Positions 1 to 11,356 of a DNA stretch of 64,000 bases are shown piece by piece; positions within the stretch are counted from its first letter, which is position 1, and each line of letters begins with the position of its first letter. This DNA is from Kofleriaceae bacterium (GTDB lineage Bacteria > Myxococcota_A > Polyangia > Haliangiales > Haliangiaceae): assembly GCA_020633495.1 (NCBI GenBank), contig JACKDR010000010.1, positions 1 to 64,000 of the forward strand, given 5' to 3'. The notes below the pieces were generated by a model that made no database searches, was not told where the DNA came from, and saw only the letters and a list, made by a program, of their open reading frames with translations. A program made the translations under genes and the position numbers.

Positions 1-2
1 CC

Positions 3-518
3 GGCCGCGACGACCTCGAGCCGCTGCGCGCGCTGATCGCGCGCCTCGAGGCCCTCGACGACGCGCCCCGCCGCGCCCTGCTCGACGGCCTCGCGACGAT
101 CCTCGACGACGGCGTCCGCTACATGATCACCGCCGACCAGCTGCGCCAGCTCGCCGCCGGCCGGGTCGCGATCGGCGCCCACGGCCAGACCCACGCGCCG
201 CTGACCCGCGTCCCCGACGCCGGCGCCGAGCTGGCATCGGTCAAGCGGCGCCTCGAGGGCCAGCTCGGCGGCGCCGAGGTCACGACGCTGTCGTTCCCGC
301 ACGGCAAGTTCGACGACGCCGTGGTCCACCGCGCCTTCGACCTCGGCTACGACCTGCTGTTCACCAGCGTCCCCGAGCTGCCCGCCGCCGGCGGCGCCGG
401 GCCCGGCGTGCTCGGCCGGGTCGGCTTCACCGGCGAGACCATCACCGGCGCCGACGGCCGGTTCGCGCCCGAGCTGCTGGCGCTGCACCTGTTCCGCAAG
501 GCCCACGCCGCGGCCTGA
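3..518 (+). CDS. Polysaccharide deacetylase (NodB-like), C-terminal part, truncated by window edge
   Basis: The reading frame is open from the first complete codon, so the start lies outside the window. The visible part carries the C-terminal half of a carbohydrate esterase 4 (NodB) fold: an IGAHGQTHAPLT segment matching the metal-binding H-x3-H region of the family, then LSFPHGKFDD and GYDLLFTSVPELP, the usual strand with a proline-containing motif and the late Gly-Tyr segment. Family members remove N- or O-acetyl groups from extracellular or peptidoglycan sugars. The N-terminal catalytic Asp motif is not in the window. It could also be an allantoinase/chitooligosaccharide-type member; the sequence cannot separate these. 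Confidence 0.8.
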   Translation, partial: GRDDLEPLRALIARLEALDDAPRRALLDGLATILDDGVRYMITADQLRQLAAGRVAIGAHGQTHAPLTRVPDAGAELASVKRRLEGQLGGAEVTTLSFPHGKFDDAVVHRAFDLGYDLLFTSVPELPAAGGAGPGVLGRVGFTGETITGADGRFAPELLALHLFRKAHAAA

Positions 519-637
519 GCGGGGCGCGCCGTCGCGGACCGGCGCACCGGCGCGGCGCGGGCACACGATCGCGCTCCCCCGGGGGACGCGTGATGAGGAT
601 GACGCCCACTTCCCTTCCCCAGAGCCCCGGAATTACA

Positions 638-684
638 CTTCTTCTGGTGGCGATCGGTACGCCACCCTCCACCACCGGAAGAAG
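638..684 (+). promoter_or_regulatory. Hairpin overlapping the ribosome binding region of the 690 lipoprotein gene
   Basis: CTTCTTCTGGTGG (638-650) pairs with CCACCACCGGAAGAAG (669-684): CTTCTTC with GAAGAAG and TGGTGG with CCACCA. A smaller GGTGGCG/CGCCACC pairing competes inside it. The 3' strand holds the only purine-rich stretch (GGAAGAAG) before the ATG at 690, so the stem could hide the ribosome binding site. The rest of 519-689 shows no gene. A thermosensor or attenuator role is inference. Confidence 0.45.
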
Positions 685-689
685 AACAT

Positions 690-1013
690 ATGAAGCAAGC
701 GACATCTCTGCTGGTCCTGACCGCGCTGCTCGGCGCCGGCTGCGGGACGCTGTTCAACAGCGGCCCCACCACCCTCCGCGCCCCGGCGGGCGCGACCATC
801 GACGGGTCATCGTCCCCCGTGAGCGTCGACCAGAAGACCGCCCACGAGGTCCGCTACGAGGACGGGCACACGTGCGTGATCCAGCCGGGCATCTCGGCGG
901 CGTACCTGATCCTCGACATCTTCGCGACCGGCCTGATCGGCGTCGTCGTCGATGCGGTGACCGGGGACTGGAAGGTCCTCAAGGCGGGCTGCCCGGGCAT
1001 CACGGAGGGATGA
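690..1013 (+). CDS. Small lipoprotein of unknown function
   Basis: A 107-residue protein with an N-terminal signal peptide and a lipobox (LLGAGC, cysteine about residue 18), so probably a lipid-anchored envelope protein. The mature part has two further cysteines (HTCVIQPG and KAGCPGI), possibly a disulfide, and one hydrophobic stretch (AAYLILDIFATGLIGVVVDAV) resembling the short glycine-rich membrane segment of small surface lipoproteins. The ATG was chosen because it directly precedes the signal peptide; its upstream region folds into a hairpin. It overlaps the next gene by ATGA, suggesting translational coupling. No family recognised. Confidence 0.75.
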   Translation: MKQATSLLVLTALLGAGCGTLFNSGPTTLRAPAGATIDGSSSPVSVDQKTAHEVRYEDGHTCVIQPGISAAYLILDIFATGLIGVVVDAVTGDWKVLKAGCPGITEG

Positions 1014-1723
1014 ACGTGCCCACCACGGCGAGCGTGCAGACGCGGACCGCCCCTCGCCTCCGACGATGGCTCGTCATCGCCACGGTGGCGGCCGGGCTCA
1101 GCGGATGCGCCGGTGCGCTCGGCGTGTACGTGCCCGGCAGCGGCAACAAGGCCGGCACGTACCGGACCGCGACCTCGCTCGGCAACGGCCTCGCCAGGAT
1201 CGACGAGCACGACTACGCGATCGGACGCGACGGTTTCGGCCTCGCGCTGGGGGCCAAGGTCGGGCGCGCGTGGTCGTCGATGGGGAGCGTGACGCTGTCG
1301 CCCGGGCTCGCGGGCGAGGCCCACGCCGACGTCGGCTACGCGCGCGGCCGCTTCGGCGGGCTGGTGTCGGCAGCGTTCGGGGTCGATCGCGGCTACACCA
1401 GCGATCAGACCGAGGCCCGCTACGGCGGCCTGAGCGTGGGCGTCGTCGGCCAGGCGGTCGTGGTGCGGCGCATCGCGGTCCACGGCGGCCTGCACCGCCT
1501 GGTGACGGGCAACGTCGCCGTCGGTGACCGCTCGGCGCACGCGCTGGGCTGGAGGCTTGGCGCCGGCGCCGACGCCACCGTCTACCGAGGCACCAAGAAC
1601 GAGTTCATCCTGCGCGCGGACGTGCGCCACTCCTCGTCGTCGGCCGTGACCCTCGACGGCGCGGACGTGACGTGGTCGGGGACCGCGCTGCTGGGCGAGC
1701 TGGTCTGGATCTCGACGCCCTGA
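1010..1723 (+). CDS. Outer-envelope lipoprotein, probably beta-rich
   Basis: A 237-residue protein starting at the ATG that overlaps the previous stop codon, with GGAGGG just upstream. After an Arg-rich n-region a hydrophobic segment ends in LSGC (Cys 33), a plausible lipobox. The mature part alternates Gly/Ala and hydrophobic residues with aromatic turns (GYARGRFGGLVSAAFGV, ILRADVRHSSSSAVTL) and ends WISTP, a pattern common in outer-membrane beta-strand proteins. Co-transcription with the preceding small lipoprotein is likely. Function unknown. Confidence 0.7.
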   Translation: MNVPTTASVQTRTAPRLRRWLVIATVAAGLSGCAGALGVYVPGSGNKAGTYRTATSLGNGLARIDEHDYAIGRDGFGLALGAKVGRAWSSMGSVTLSPGLAGEAHADVGYARGRFGGLVSAAFGVDRGYTSDQTEARYGGLSVGVVGQAVVVRRIAVHGGLHRLVTGNVAVGDRSAHALGWRLGAGADATVYRGTKNEFILRADVRHSSSSAVTLDGADVTWSGTALLGELVWISTP

Positions 1724-1734
1724 TCGTGAGGACC

Positions 1735-1761
1735 GCCGCGCCGGGTGCGATCCGGCGCGGC
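1735..1761. terminator. GC hairpin between convergent genes
   Basis: GCCGCGCCGG (1735-1744) and CCGGCGCGGC (1752-1761) form a perfect 10-bp stem with a 7-nt loop in the 43-bp gap between convergent genes. There is no T-tract on either side, so it is a candidate terminator or transcript-end stabiliser acting both ways. Confidence 0.5.
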
Positions 1762-1766
1762 GCGGC

Positions 1767-2576
1767 TCAGGCCCGGCGCTCGACGGCGTCGACCTGCACC
1801 ACCGCGCGGGTGTCGAGATCGATCGCGGTCAGCCGGTTGCCCCACACGCAGCCCGAGTCGAGGCCGAGGTGGTGCGGGCCGACCGACAGGCCCAGCGCGG
1901 CCCAGTGGCCGAAGACGACCGTGTGGGTGGCCCACGCCGGCGCCTCGGCCTCGAACCAGGGCCGGAACCCGGCGCGCGCCTCGGCGGGCGGCCCGTCGAA
2001 CGACGGATCGGCGACCCCGTCGCGATCGATCGTGCGGACCCGGACCAGGAACCCGAGGATGGCGCGGACCCGCGCCGGGCCGGTGAGATCGTCGCGCCAC
2101 GGCGGCGTGCGCCCCGCGAGCTGCCGCAGCCAGCGCTTCCAGTCGGGGCCGGCGAGCTCGGCCTCGAGCTCGGCCGCCAGGGCCCGGGCCAAGGTCGCCG
2201 ACCACCGCGGGTGCAGCCCGGCATGGACCATCAGCCGGTCGCCCTCGACGTGGCACAACGGTCGGGTCCGCAGCCAGTCGATCAGGGGCTCGCGATCCGG
2301 CGCCGCCAGCACCGGCGCCAGGGTGTCGCGCCGCTTGGGCTCGGCGGCGCCGGCGACGCGCCCCAGCAGGTGCAGGTCGTGGTTGCCCAGCACGCAGGTG
2401 ACGGCGTCGCCGTGGGCCCGGGCCCAGCGCAGGACGTCGAGCGAGCGCGGCCCCCGGTTGACCAGATCGCCGACCAGCCACAGGCGATCGCGCGCGGCGT
2501 CGAAGGCGATGCGCTCGAGCAGCCGCTCGAGGCTGGCCATGCAGCCCTGGACGTCGCCGATCGCCCAGGTCGTCAT
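1767..2576 (-). CDS. apaH: Symmetrical diadenosine tetraphosphatase (ApaH type)
   Basis: A 269-residue metallophosphatase with all ApaH signatures: AIGDVQGC near residue 6, WLVGDLVNRGPRS near 35, CVLGNHDLHLLG near 65, a central MVHAGLHPRW and a late VFGHWAALG. These His/Asp/Asn residues bind the two-metal centre. Family members hydrolyse Ap4A symmetrically to two ADP and can decap nucleoside-tetraphosphate capped RNA. Length is typical (E. coli about 280). The start codon overlaps the upstream stop (TGATG), so it should be translationally coupled as the last gene of the minus-strand operon. Gene symbol from motif match; high confidence. Confidence 0.93.
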   Translation of the reverse strand: MTTWAIGDVQGCMASLERLLERIAFDAARDRLWLVGDLVNRGPRSLDVLRWARAHGDAVTCVLGNHDLHLLGRVAGAAEPKRRDTLAPVLAAPDREPLIDWLRTRPLCHVEGDRLMVHAGLHPRWSATLARALAAELEAELAGPDWKRWLRQLAGRTPPWRDDLTGPARVRAILGFLVRVRTIDRDGVADPSFDGPPAEARAGFRPWFEAEAPAWATHTVVFGHWAALGLSVGPHHLGLDSGCVWGNRLTAIDLDTRAVVQVDAVERRA

Positions 2577-4006
2577 CAGGCGACGGTCACCAGCGCCGGA
2601 TCGAGGGTGCCCCAGCCGGCGGTCTGGCGGAAGTAGCGCAGGAAGCGCGTCACCTTGGCGTCGGGGTCGTCGAGGTCGAGCATGGCCTGGTAGACGCCGC
2701 CGACCGGGTGCAGCAGGTTGCGCGTGGCCCACGCGTCGATCGCCACGGGATCGGTGCCGGCGATGATCGTCCCGACCTGGTGGGCGCAGGCGCGGTGCTG
2801 GCGCATGTCGTCCTCGTCCTCCGGGTAGCCGCCGGCCGGGGTCACCGCGACGTACTCGGCGACCGTGAGGTAGAGGTCGGCGCGTCGGACCCGCTCGCCG
2901 AAGAACGCCAGCGGCCCGGCCATGCGCCAGGTCGGCGCCCGCTCGCCGGGGACGCCGGGCAGGCGGCCGAAGTAGTGCACCGACTGGTAGTCGGCGACGC
3001 GGGGGTCGGTGCCGAGCGCGCCCGCGCTCATGTCGACCAGGCCCATCGGCGACTTGCACGCGCCGGTCATGCCGGTCGAGCCGTGCTCGTTGCAGGTCGT
3101 CATGTTGATGAAGACCAGCTTGTGGTCGGTCGCGACCAGGCGATCGCCCTCGCGGCGCTGGACGCCGTCGCGCAGATCGACGACCAAGCCGGTGCGCGGC
3201 GACGTGAAGCGCGGCCAGGTCAGCGGCGACTGGGCGTGCGCGACCCAGCTGCGCTTGAGCCGGAACGTGGCGCCGAAGTCCCAGTGGTAGCCGTCGCGCG
3301 GGTCGCCGGCGCCGATCGGGCCGCGGCCGTCGCCCCCGTAGACGCCGTGGGCGTGGTCGGGGTCGTACCAGGGATCGTCCGCCAGCGCCGAGGCGCCGCC
3401 GTCGATCAGGCCGACGAAGCTGACCGGCGCGCCGCGCTCGGCGAAGTACGGCTGCAGGTCGATCAACCGCTCCATGCCGGGGACGTCGACGTTCCAGGCG
3501 CTGGGCCGGGTCCACGCCCGGGTCAGGCCGGTCGACGGGTCGTCGCTGGCGCCGTCGCGACGACGGAAGTGGGTGTTCTCGAAGACGATGACCTCGCCGC
3601 GGAAGCCCGGCACCTCGAGGACGTGCTCGATCGTGCGCTTGACCGCGGCGACGTTGGTCATGCCGGTGTTCCACCACTGCGCCGCGACCTTGATGACGAC
3701 GACGTCGTCGGGGCCGACCAGGCTGGCCATGCCGCCGCGCTTGGTCATGATGGCGTCGATGTTGCCGGCCGGGCCCGCGCCCTGCGCGACGTGGAGCGTC
3801 GTGCGGTCGCGGACCGGATCGTGCGGCACCAGCGGCGGGGTCGCGGAGAACGCGGCCCGGGTCGTCCACTGATCGACCTTGTTGCGGAGCTTCTTGCGGA
3901 ACACGAAGGCGGCGCCTCCCGCGGCGACGAGGGCGCCGCCGCCGATCAGCAGCGAGCGGCGCGACACGCCGCGCTGGCGTTGTAGCCGATGAGGATGGTC
4001 GGTCAC
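2576..4006 (-). CDS. Tat-exported DUF362 family protein
   Basis: A 476-residue protein starting with GTG. The N-terminus has a twin-arginine motif (SRRSLLIGGG) followed by a hydrophobic stretch, so export by the Tat system, or anchoring by it, is expected. The body matches DUF362: DDVVVIKVAAQWWNTGMTNVAAV, VIVFENTHF, NEHGSTGMTGACKSPMGLVDMSAG and a late DPVAIDAWATRN. Family members sometimes carry ferredoxin domains; no CxxCxxC cluster is seen here and only three cysteines are present. It lies between an O-antigen ligase and apaH on the same strand. Biochemical role unknown. Confidence 0.82.
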   Translation of the reverse strand: MTDHPHRLQRQRGVSRRSLLIGGGALVAAGGAAFVFRKKLRNKVDQWTTRAAFSATPPLVPHDPVRDRTTLHVAQGAGPAGNIDAIMTKRGGMASLVGPDDVVVIKVAAQWWNTGMTNVAAVKRTIEHVLEVPGFRGEVIVFENTHFRRRDGASDDPSTGLTRAWTRPSAWNVDVPGMERLIDLQPYFAERGAPVSFVGLIDGGASALADDPWYDPDHAHGVYGGDGRGPIGAGDPRDGYHWDFGATFRLKRSWVAHAQSPLTWPRFTSPRTGLVVDLRDGVQRREGDRLVATDHKLVFINMTTCNEHGSTGMTGACKSPMGLVDMSAGALGTDPRVADYQSVHYFGRLPGVPGERAPTWRMAGPLAFFGERVRRADLYLTVAEYVAVTPAGGYPEDEDDMRQHRACAHQVGTIIAGTDPVAIDAWATRNLLHPVGGVYQAMLDLDDPDAKVTRFLRYFRQTAGWGTLDPALVTVA

Positions 4007-4041
4007 GCGCCGACCTTAGCAGACGACCCCGCCGACGCCGG

Positions 4042-5418
4042 CTACATCGCGCCCTTGAGCTTGAGGAAGACCGGCAGCACGACGAAGGCATAGCTGACGC
4101 AGCCGACGCCGATGAGCGCGAGGTCGCGCGGGGTGAGCCGGACCTGGAAGTCGGGCTTGTGGACGCGGACCGCCGACCAGTACGCGCTGGCCAGGCCGAG
4201 GTAGATCCACAGCACCGAGTGGTACGCGAACGACAGCGTGTGGATCTGGAACAGCAGGCCGAAGAACGACGACAGCAGGGCCAGGCCCCAGATCCGCGCG
4301 ACCCGGGCCCCGGGGACGTGCTCGAGATCGACGACGCCGCGCCACAGGATCTTGGCCGACAGCGCCAGCATCGCGACGAACAGGTAGAACCCGATCATCC
4401 CGGTCTCGGCGAGCGTGAGGACGTACGAGTTGTGCGCGGTCATGAAGAAGTGCTCGGCGAACTGCCGGGTGCCGACCCCGAAGATCGGGCTGCCCTTGAA
4501 CATGCCGAGGCCGGCGCCCCACGCCTCGTAGCGGAGGAACGTCGACTGATCCGCGGACTCGCCGCTGCGGCCGCCCAGCATCATCAGCGGCAGGCCGGCC
4601 AGGCCGGCCGCGACCAGCCCGGACCAGCCGTAGCGCTTGATGAACGACGCGCCCAGGACCACGAGCGCGACCACCAGGCCGCCGCGCGACTGGCTCATGA
4701 TCACGGTCCAGACGATGAGGACGCCGCCGACGAACGCGCCCACCGTCCACGGCCCGCTGCGCTTCTGCATCGCGAACGCGATGAGGAACGCCAGGCCGCC
4801 GACGCAGATCGTCATCGACAGCTCGTTGGGATCGTGGAGCTCGCCGCGGTAGCGGACACGGTCCTCGATCGAGTAGGTCCCGAACAGGCCGACCTTCTCG
4901 CACCGGTACTCGGAGCCGGGCTCGGCGTCGGGGCCCTGGCAGTCGAGGGCCATCTCGCACGACCGGCCGTCGGGCTTACCCTCGCCGGGGTGCATCTCGT
5001 CAGCGGCGACGCAGCTGCGCGGCTGCAGCCCCTGGTGGAAGCACACCGCCGACAGGTACAGGCAGGTCACCATGACCGTGCCGGCGACCACGTGCAGGGT
5101 CCGGAAGCGCTGCACGCCGTGCGCGATCGTCGCGTACAGCGTGAAGATGATGCCGAGCGAGATGACGCTCTGGGTCAGGTTGGCCGGGACCCGGACCGCG
5201 TCGCAGATGATGCCCCACAGCAAGAACCCGGCGACCCACGGCAGCGTCGGGGCCGCGACCGGCTCGAGGCGGCGCAGCTTGAGATCGAGGACGAAGCCCC
5301 CGATCGCCATGAAGCAGAAGATGTAGAGGAACGGCAGCTTCTGGAACAGCGGCAGGAACTCCTGCGGCCGGGCCAGGATGAAGACGATCAGCGCGCAGAT
5401 GCCGGGGATGGCGAACAC
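4042..5418 (-). CDS. O-antigen ligase / Wzy-type polymerase family membrane protein
   Basis: A 458-residue multi-pass protein starting GTG, nine bases after the kinase stop. It has about ten hydrophobic segments and the Wzy_C/WaaL region: RYRGELHDPNELSM, MSQSRGGLVVALVVL, then GSPIFGVGTRQFAEHF and TAHNSYVLTLAETGMIGFYLF, where Arg, Gly and His are the conserved periplasmic-loop residues. Members join undecaprenyl-linked glycans to an acceptor or to each other in the inner membrane. A predicted outer loop at residues 131-170 holds four cysteines (RSCVAAD, RSCEMALDC, YRCEK), uncommon for the family. The kinase upstream suggests regulated glycan assembly; that is inference. Confidence 0.82.
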   Translation of the reverse strand: MFAIPGICALIVFILARPQEFLPLFQKLPFLYIFCFMAIGGFVLDLKLRRLEPVAAPTLPWVAGFLLWGIICDAVRVPANLTQSVISLGIIFTLYATIAHGVQRFRTLHVVAGTVMVTCLYLSAVCFHQGLQPRSCVAADEMHPGEGKPDGRSCEMALDCQGPDAEPGSEYRCEKVGLFGTYSIEDRVRYRGELHDPNELSMTICVGGLAFLIAFAMQKRSGPWTVGAFVGGVLIVWTVIMSQSRGGLVVALVVLGASFIKRYGWSGLVAAGLAGLPLMMLGGRSGESADQSTFLRYEAWGAGLGMFKGSPIFGVGTRQFAEHFFMTAHNSYVLTLAETGMIGFYLFVAMLALSAKILWRGVVDLEHVPGARVARIWGLALLSSFFGLLFQIHTLSFAYHSVLWIYLGLASAYWSAVRVHKPDFQVRLTPRDLALIGVGCVSYAFVVLPVFLKLKGAM

Positions 5419-5427
5419 GGCGGCGCG

Positions 5428-6633
<1,206 letters not shown>

Positions 6634-6732
6634 CGGGGCCGATTATCGCGCGGTCGGGCCCCCGCGACAACGCCCGGGGGGACAGGGTGGGCCGCGCGGG
6701 CGGCCGCCGCGGCCCGCCGGCCGCCGCCGGCC

Positions 6733-7281
6733 GCTAGAGCGCATCTCACAACCGGGTCGCGCCGCACGCTTCGCTTGGAGCGCATCTCACAACCGGGTCG
6801 CGCCGCACGCTTCGCTCACGCCGAGCGGAGCCCGAGCGGCGAAGCCGCGAGGGCGCAGTCGAGGCGGCGGGCCGCGGCCGGAACCCCGTCGGCGATGGCG
6901 GACCGTCTCGGCGCCCGCCCCCTCGACTTCGGGGTCGCGGCTCCGCCGCTCCCCCTCCGCTCCTAACGAACAGCTGGGCCAAGCCGCTGATCTTGCGTGG
7001 CGCAGCGATCGGTTGACCGCGGGTTTGGGCCTGACAGCACTCACCCCGAGCGGAGGGGGAGGTGCGCAGCACCGACCCCGGAGTCGAGGGGGCGGGCACC
7101 GGTGCGCCGCCGAGACCGCACCGATCCACGCTTCGACTTCGCCCTCGCGGCTGCGCCGCTCGGGCTCCGCTCGAGGTGAGCGAACCATGTCGACCAGGCG
7201 ACCTGACCCGGTTCGTCTTGCGGCAAATCTCCGACGGCCGTCGGTCGAGCGCTCGGGGTGAGCGAGGTTGTGAGATGCGCT

Positions 7282-7286
<5 letters not shown>
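6733..7286. mobile_element. MITE-like palindromic element, copy 1 (554 bp)
   Basis: Bounded by a perfect 21-bp terminal inverted repeat (6733-6753 and 7266-7286). Just inside a TA on each side the ends read GAGCGCATCTCACAACC and its complement. Removing the element and one TA restores GCTAGC, a CTAG target, as used by the IS630 family. No open frame looks coding, so it would be non-autonomous. The interior has four ~58-bp palindromic modules in alternating orientation (6813-6870, 6912-6962, 7038-7094, 7125-7182) around a ~75-bp unique core, so the whole unit can fold back on itself. It fills the gap between the kinase and the ABC-F gene, whose TAG stop lies inside the right repeat. A near-identical copy is at 56205-56723. 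Confidence 0.8.
6737..6818. repeat. 41-bp tandem duplication of the element's left end
   Basis: The left terminal sequence from GAGCGCATCTCAC to CGCACGCTTCGCT occurs twice with a 41-bp period (6737 and 6778). Copy 2 of the element has instead an 8-bp duplication (GCGCATCT twice) at the equivalent place, so the left end has been remodelled independently in each copy. Confidence 0.85.
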
Positions 7287-9297
<2,011 letters not shown>

Positions 9298-9309
9298 GGC
9301 GCCCGACCT

Positions 9310-11316
9310 TTACCGTTCGGCGTCGAGGAGCGCAAGCGCCTGGGCCACCGCGACCTGATCGGCCGCGCCCTGGTCGCCCTTGGCGAGGATGACCTCGGAG
9401 GCGCGGCGCAGCACCGAGCCGGCCTCCAGCAGGCCGCCGAGCAGCGCGGCGCGGCGGTCCTCGAGGCCGCGCAGGCGGTCGAGGCCGCCCAGCAGCTCGG
9501 CGCGGCGCGCCGCCGGCTCGCCGCGGGCCTCGCTGGCGGCCAGGGCCCGGACCAGCGCGCCCTCGTCGAGGGCCGCCAGCTCGCCGTCGAGCGCGATCAA
9601 CGCGCGGACCTGGGCCGCGATCGCGTCGACCAGCCGGCCCACCGGCTCGAGCACCGCGGCGATCTCGGCGGCGTCGACGGCGGCGGCGGCGCGGGTCGCG
9701 ACCTCGGCGCGGTGGTCGGCGATGCGCTGCAGCCACAGCGCCATCTCGGCGACGCGCTCGCGGACGTCGGCGGCGCGGACCTCGCCGAGCAGGTCGGCGA
9801 GGCGGGCGACCAGCGGATCGGCGGCGGGCAGCGCCGCCGGGGTGGCGCGCAGCCGGCCCAGCGCGGCGCGGCGCAGGCGCCCGAGCACGCCGCGATAGAT
9901 GCCGCCGAACAGCGCGCCCAGGCCGCCGCCGACGATCAGCGGGATGCCGAGGGCGGCGCCGAAGCTGCCGCCGGCGAGGCCGACCGCGCCGACGAACGCG
10001 GCGACGAGGCCGACGGGGACCGCCCAGCCGCCGAGGCGGCGGTTGCGCCGCCACTGCACGACGTCGAGGACGCGGGCCTTGAGCCCGGCCTGGGTCAGCC
10101 GGGCCGCGAGCTGGCGCGCGCCGGCCTCGTCGATGTCCTCGAACAGGCGCGCCGGCACCCGGTGCAGCGTCTTGCGCTCCTCCTTGGAGTAGAGGCGCTC
10201 GTCGCCGACCAGGAAGTTGAGCGACGGCACCGCCTCGCCGAAGGTCTGGTACAGCTCGCGCAGCGCCGCGAGGTGCTCGGGCTTCTCCGTGGCCTGGGAC
10301 AGCACCAGCGCGAAGTGGCCGCCGGCCTCGGGCGCGGTGTGGCCGACCTGGACCGCCTGCTTGCCGCAGCTGAGGCACAGGCGCATGCCGGCGCGCAGCG
10401 GCTGGCCGCAGGCCTGGCAGGTGACGCGCGCCAGCACCATCGCGGTGGTGCCGCGGCCGCGCAGCGCGTCGGCGACCTCGCGGGCGCTGGCCGGGCGCTC
10501 GTCGGGCGACGGCGCCAGGCAGCGGCGCACCAGCTCGTCGAGCGGGCCGGGGACGTCGGCGCGCAGCGCGACCAGCGGCGGCACCGCGATGGCCTGGCGC
10601 AGCGGCCCGATCCCGGTGGTCGCCGGCGGCAGGCCGAGCAGCGCGCGGTGCAGGATCGCGCCGATCGAGTAGATGTCGGCGCGGGCGTCGACGACGGTGG
10701 ACCGCAGGTGCTCGGGCGCGGCCCACGGCGACGCCTCGAGCGCCAGCGTCGAGGCGGTGCGCGACGACAGGATGCCGAGGCGGGCCAGGCCGACGTCGGT
10801 GAAGGTGACGCGGCCGTCGTCGCCGAGCACCGCGGCGCGGGGCTCGAGGTCGCGCAGCACGACGCCGGCGGCGTGGGCGGCGGCGACCGCGTCGGCGAGC
10901 GCCGCGCCGACCTCGACGATCTCGTCGATGGGGCGACGCGCGCCGTCGGCGCCGAGCCAGGCGTCGAGGCGGCGCCCGGGCGGCTCGACGCGGACCCGCC
11001 ACGGCGGCTCGGCCGCGGGATCCCGCGGATCGGGCTCGGGCCCGACCGCGACGGTCACGGCCAGCGACGGCGCGCCGGCGCCGGCCAGGCGCTCGACGTC
11101 GTGGACCCAGCGGCGGCGCAGCGCGGCCTCGGCGGCCAGCTCGGGCACCAGCTGCGCGACCACGGCGGCGCGGCCGTCGCCGAGGCGGACCCGCCACACC
11201 AGCTCGTGGCGCACGCGATCCGGGCCGGCCTCGACGACGAGCCCGGGCAGCGCCGCCGGGCAGGCGACGTCGATCAGGCTGAGGGCGCCCGCCGCGTCGG
11301 TGATCTCGCCGGCCAT
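9310..11316 (-). CDS. Pseudokinase / zinc-ribbon / membrane / coiled-coil protein
   Basis: A 668-residue multidomain protein. Residues 1 to about 300 resemble a Hanks kinase, but the catalytic lysine is missing (VVAQLVPE), HRD is LRD with no following Asn (LRDLEPRAAVL), and DFG is DVG (FTDVGLARLG); APEHL and DIYSIG remain. A zinc ribbon CQACGQ-x8-CLSCGK follows, then about 100 residues of unknown fold, two hydrophobic segments (WAVPVGLVAAFVGAVGLAGG; ALGIPLIVGGGLGALFGGIY) and a long Ala/Leu/Arg helical tail. Likely a non-catalytic sensor or scaffold. The ATG was chosen because upstream in-frame starts run into the divergent transporter gene. It precedes the ABC-F gene by 12 bp. Confidence 0.72.
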   Translation of the reverse strand: MAGEITDAAGALSLIDVACPAALPGLVVEAGPDRVRHELVWRVRLGDGRAAVVAQLVPELAAEAALRRRWVHDVERLAGAGAPSLAVTVAVGPEPDPRDPAAEPPWRVRVEPPGRRLDAWLGADGARRPIDEIVEVGAALADAVAAAHAAGVVLRDLEPRAAVLGDDGRVTFTDVGLARLGILSSRTASTLALEASPWAAPEHLRSTVVDARADIYSIGAILHRALLGLPPATTGIGPLRQAIAVPPLVALRADVPGPLDELVRRCLAPSPDERPASAREVADALRGRGTTAMVLARVTCQACGQPLRAGMRLCLSCGKQAVQVGHTAPEAGGHFALVLSQATEKPEHLAALRELYQTFGEAVPSLNFLVGDERLYSKEERKTLHRVPARLFEDIDEAGARQLAARLTQAGLKARVLDVVQWRRNRRLGGWAVPVGLVAAFVGAVGLAGGSFGAALGIPLIVGGGLGALFGGIYRGVLGRLRRAALGRLRATPAALPAADPLVARLADLLGEVRAADVRERVAEMALWLQRIADHRAEVATRAAAAVDAAEIAAVLEPVGRLVDAIAAQVRALIALDGELAALDEGALVRALAASEARGEPAARRAELLGGLDRLRGLEDRRAALLGGLLEAGSVLRRASEVILAKGDQGAADQVAVAQALALLDAER

Positions 11317-11356
11317 CGGCTGCCGACCGTAGCACGCACGCGGTAGGCTGGCCGCG

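Noticed and set aside
6813..7182. Open frames inside the MITE-like element as real genes
   Set aside because: Frames are short, Arg/Ser/Pro-rich on both strands and determined by the palindromic modules; no start signals or domains.
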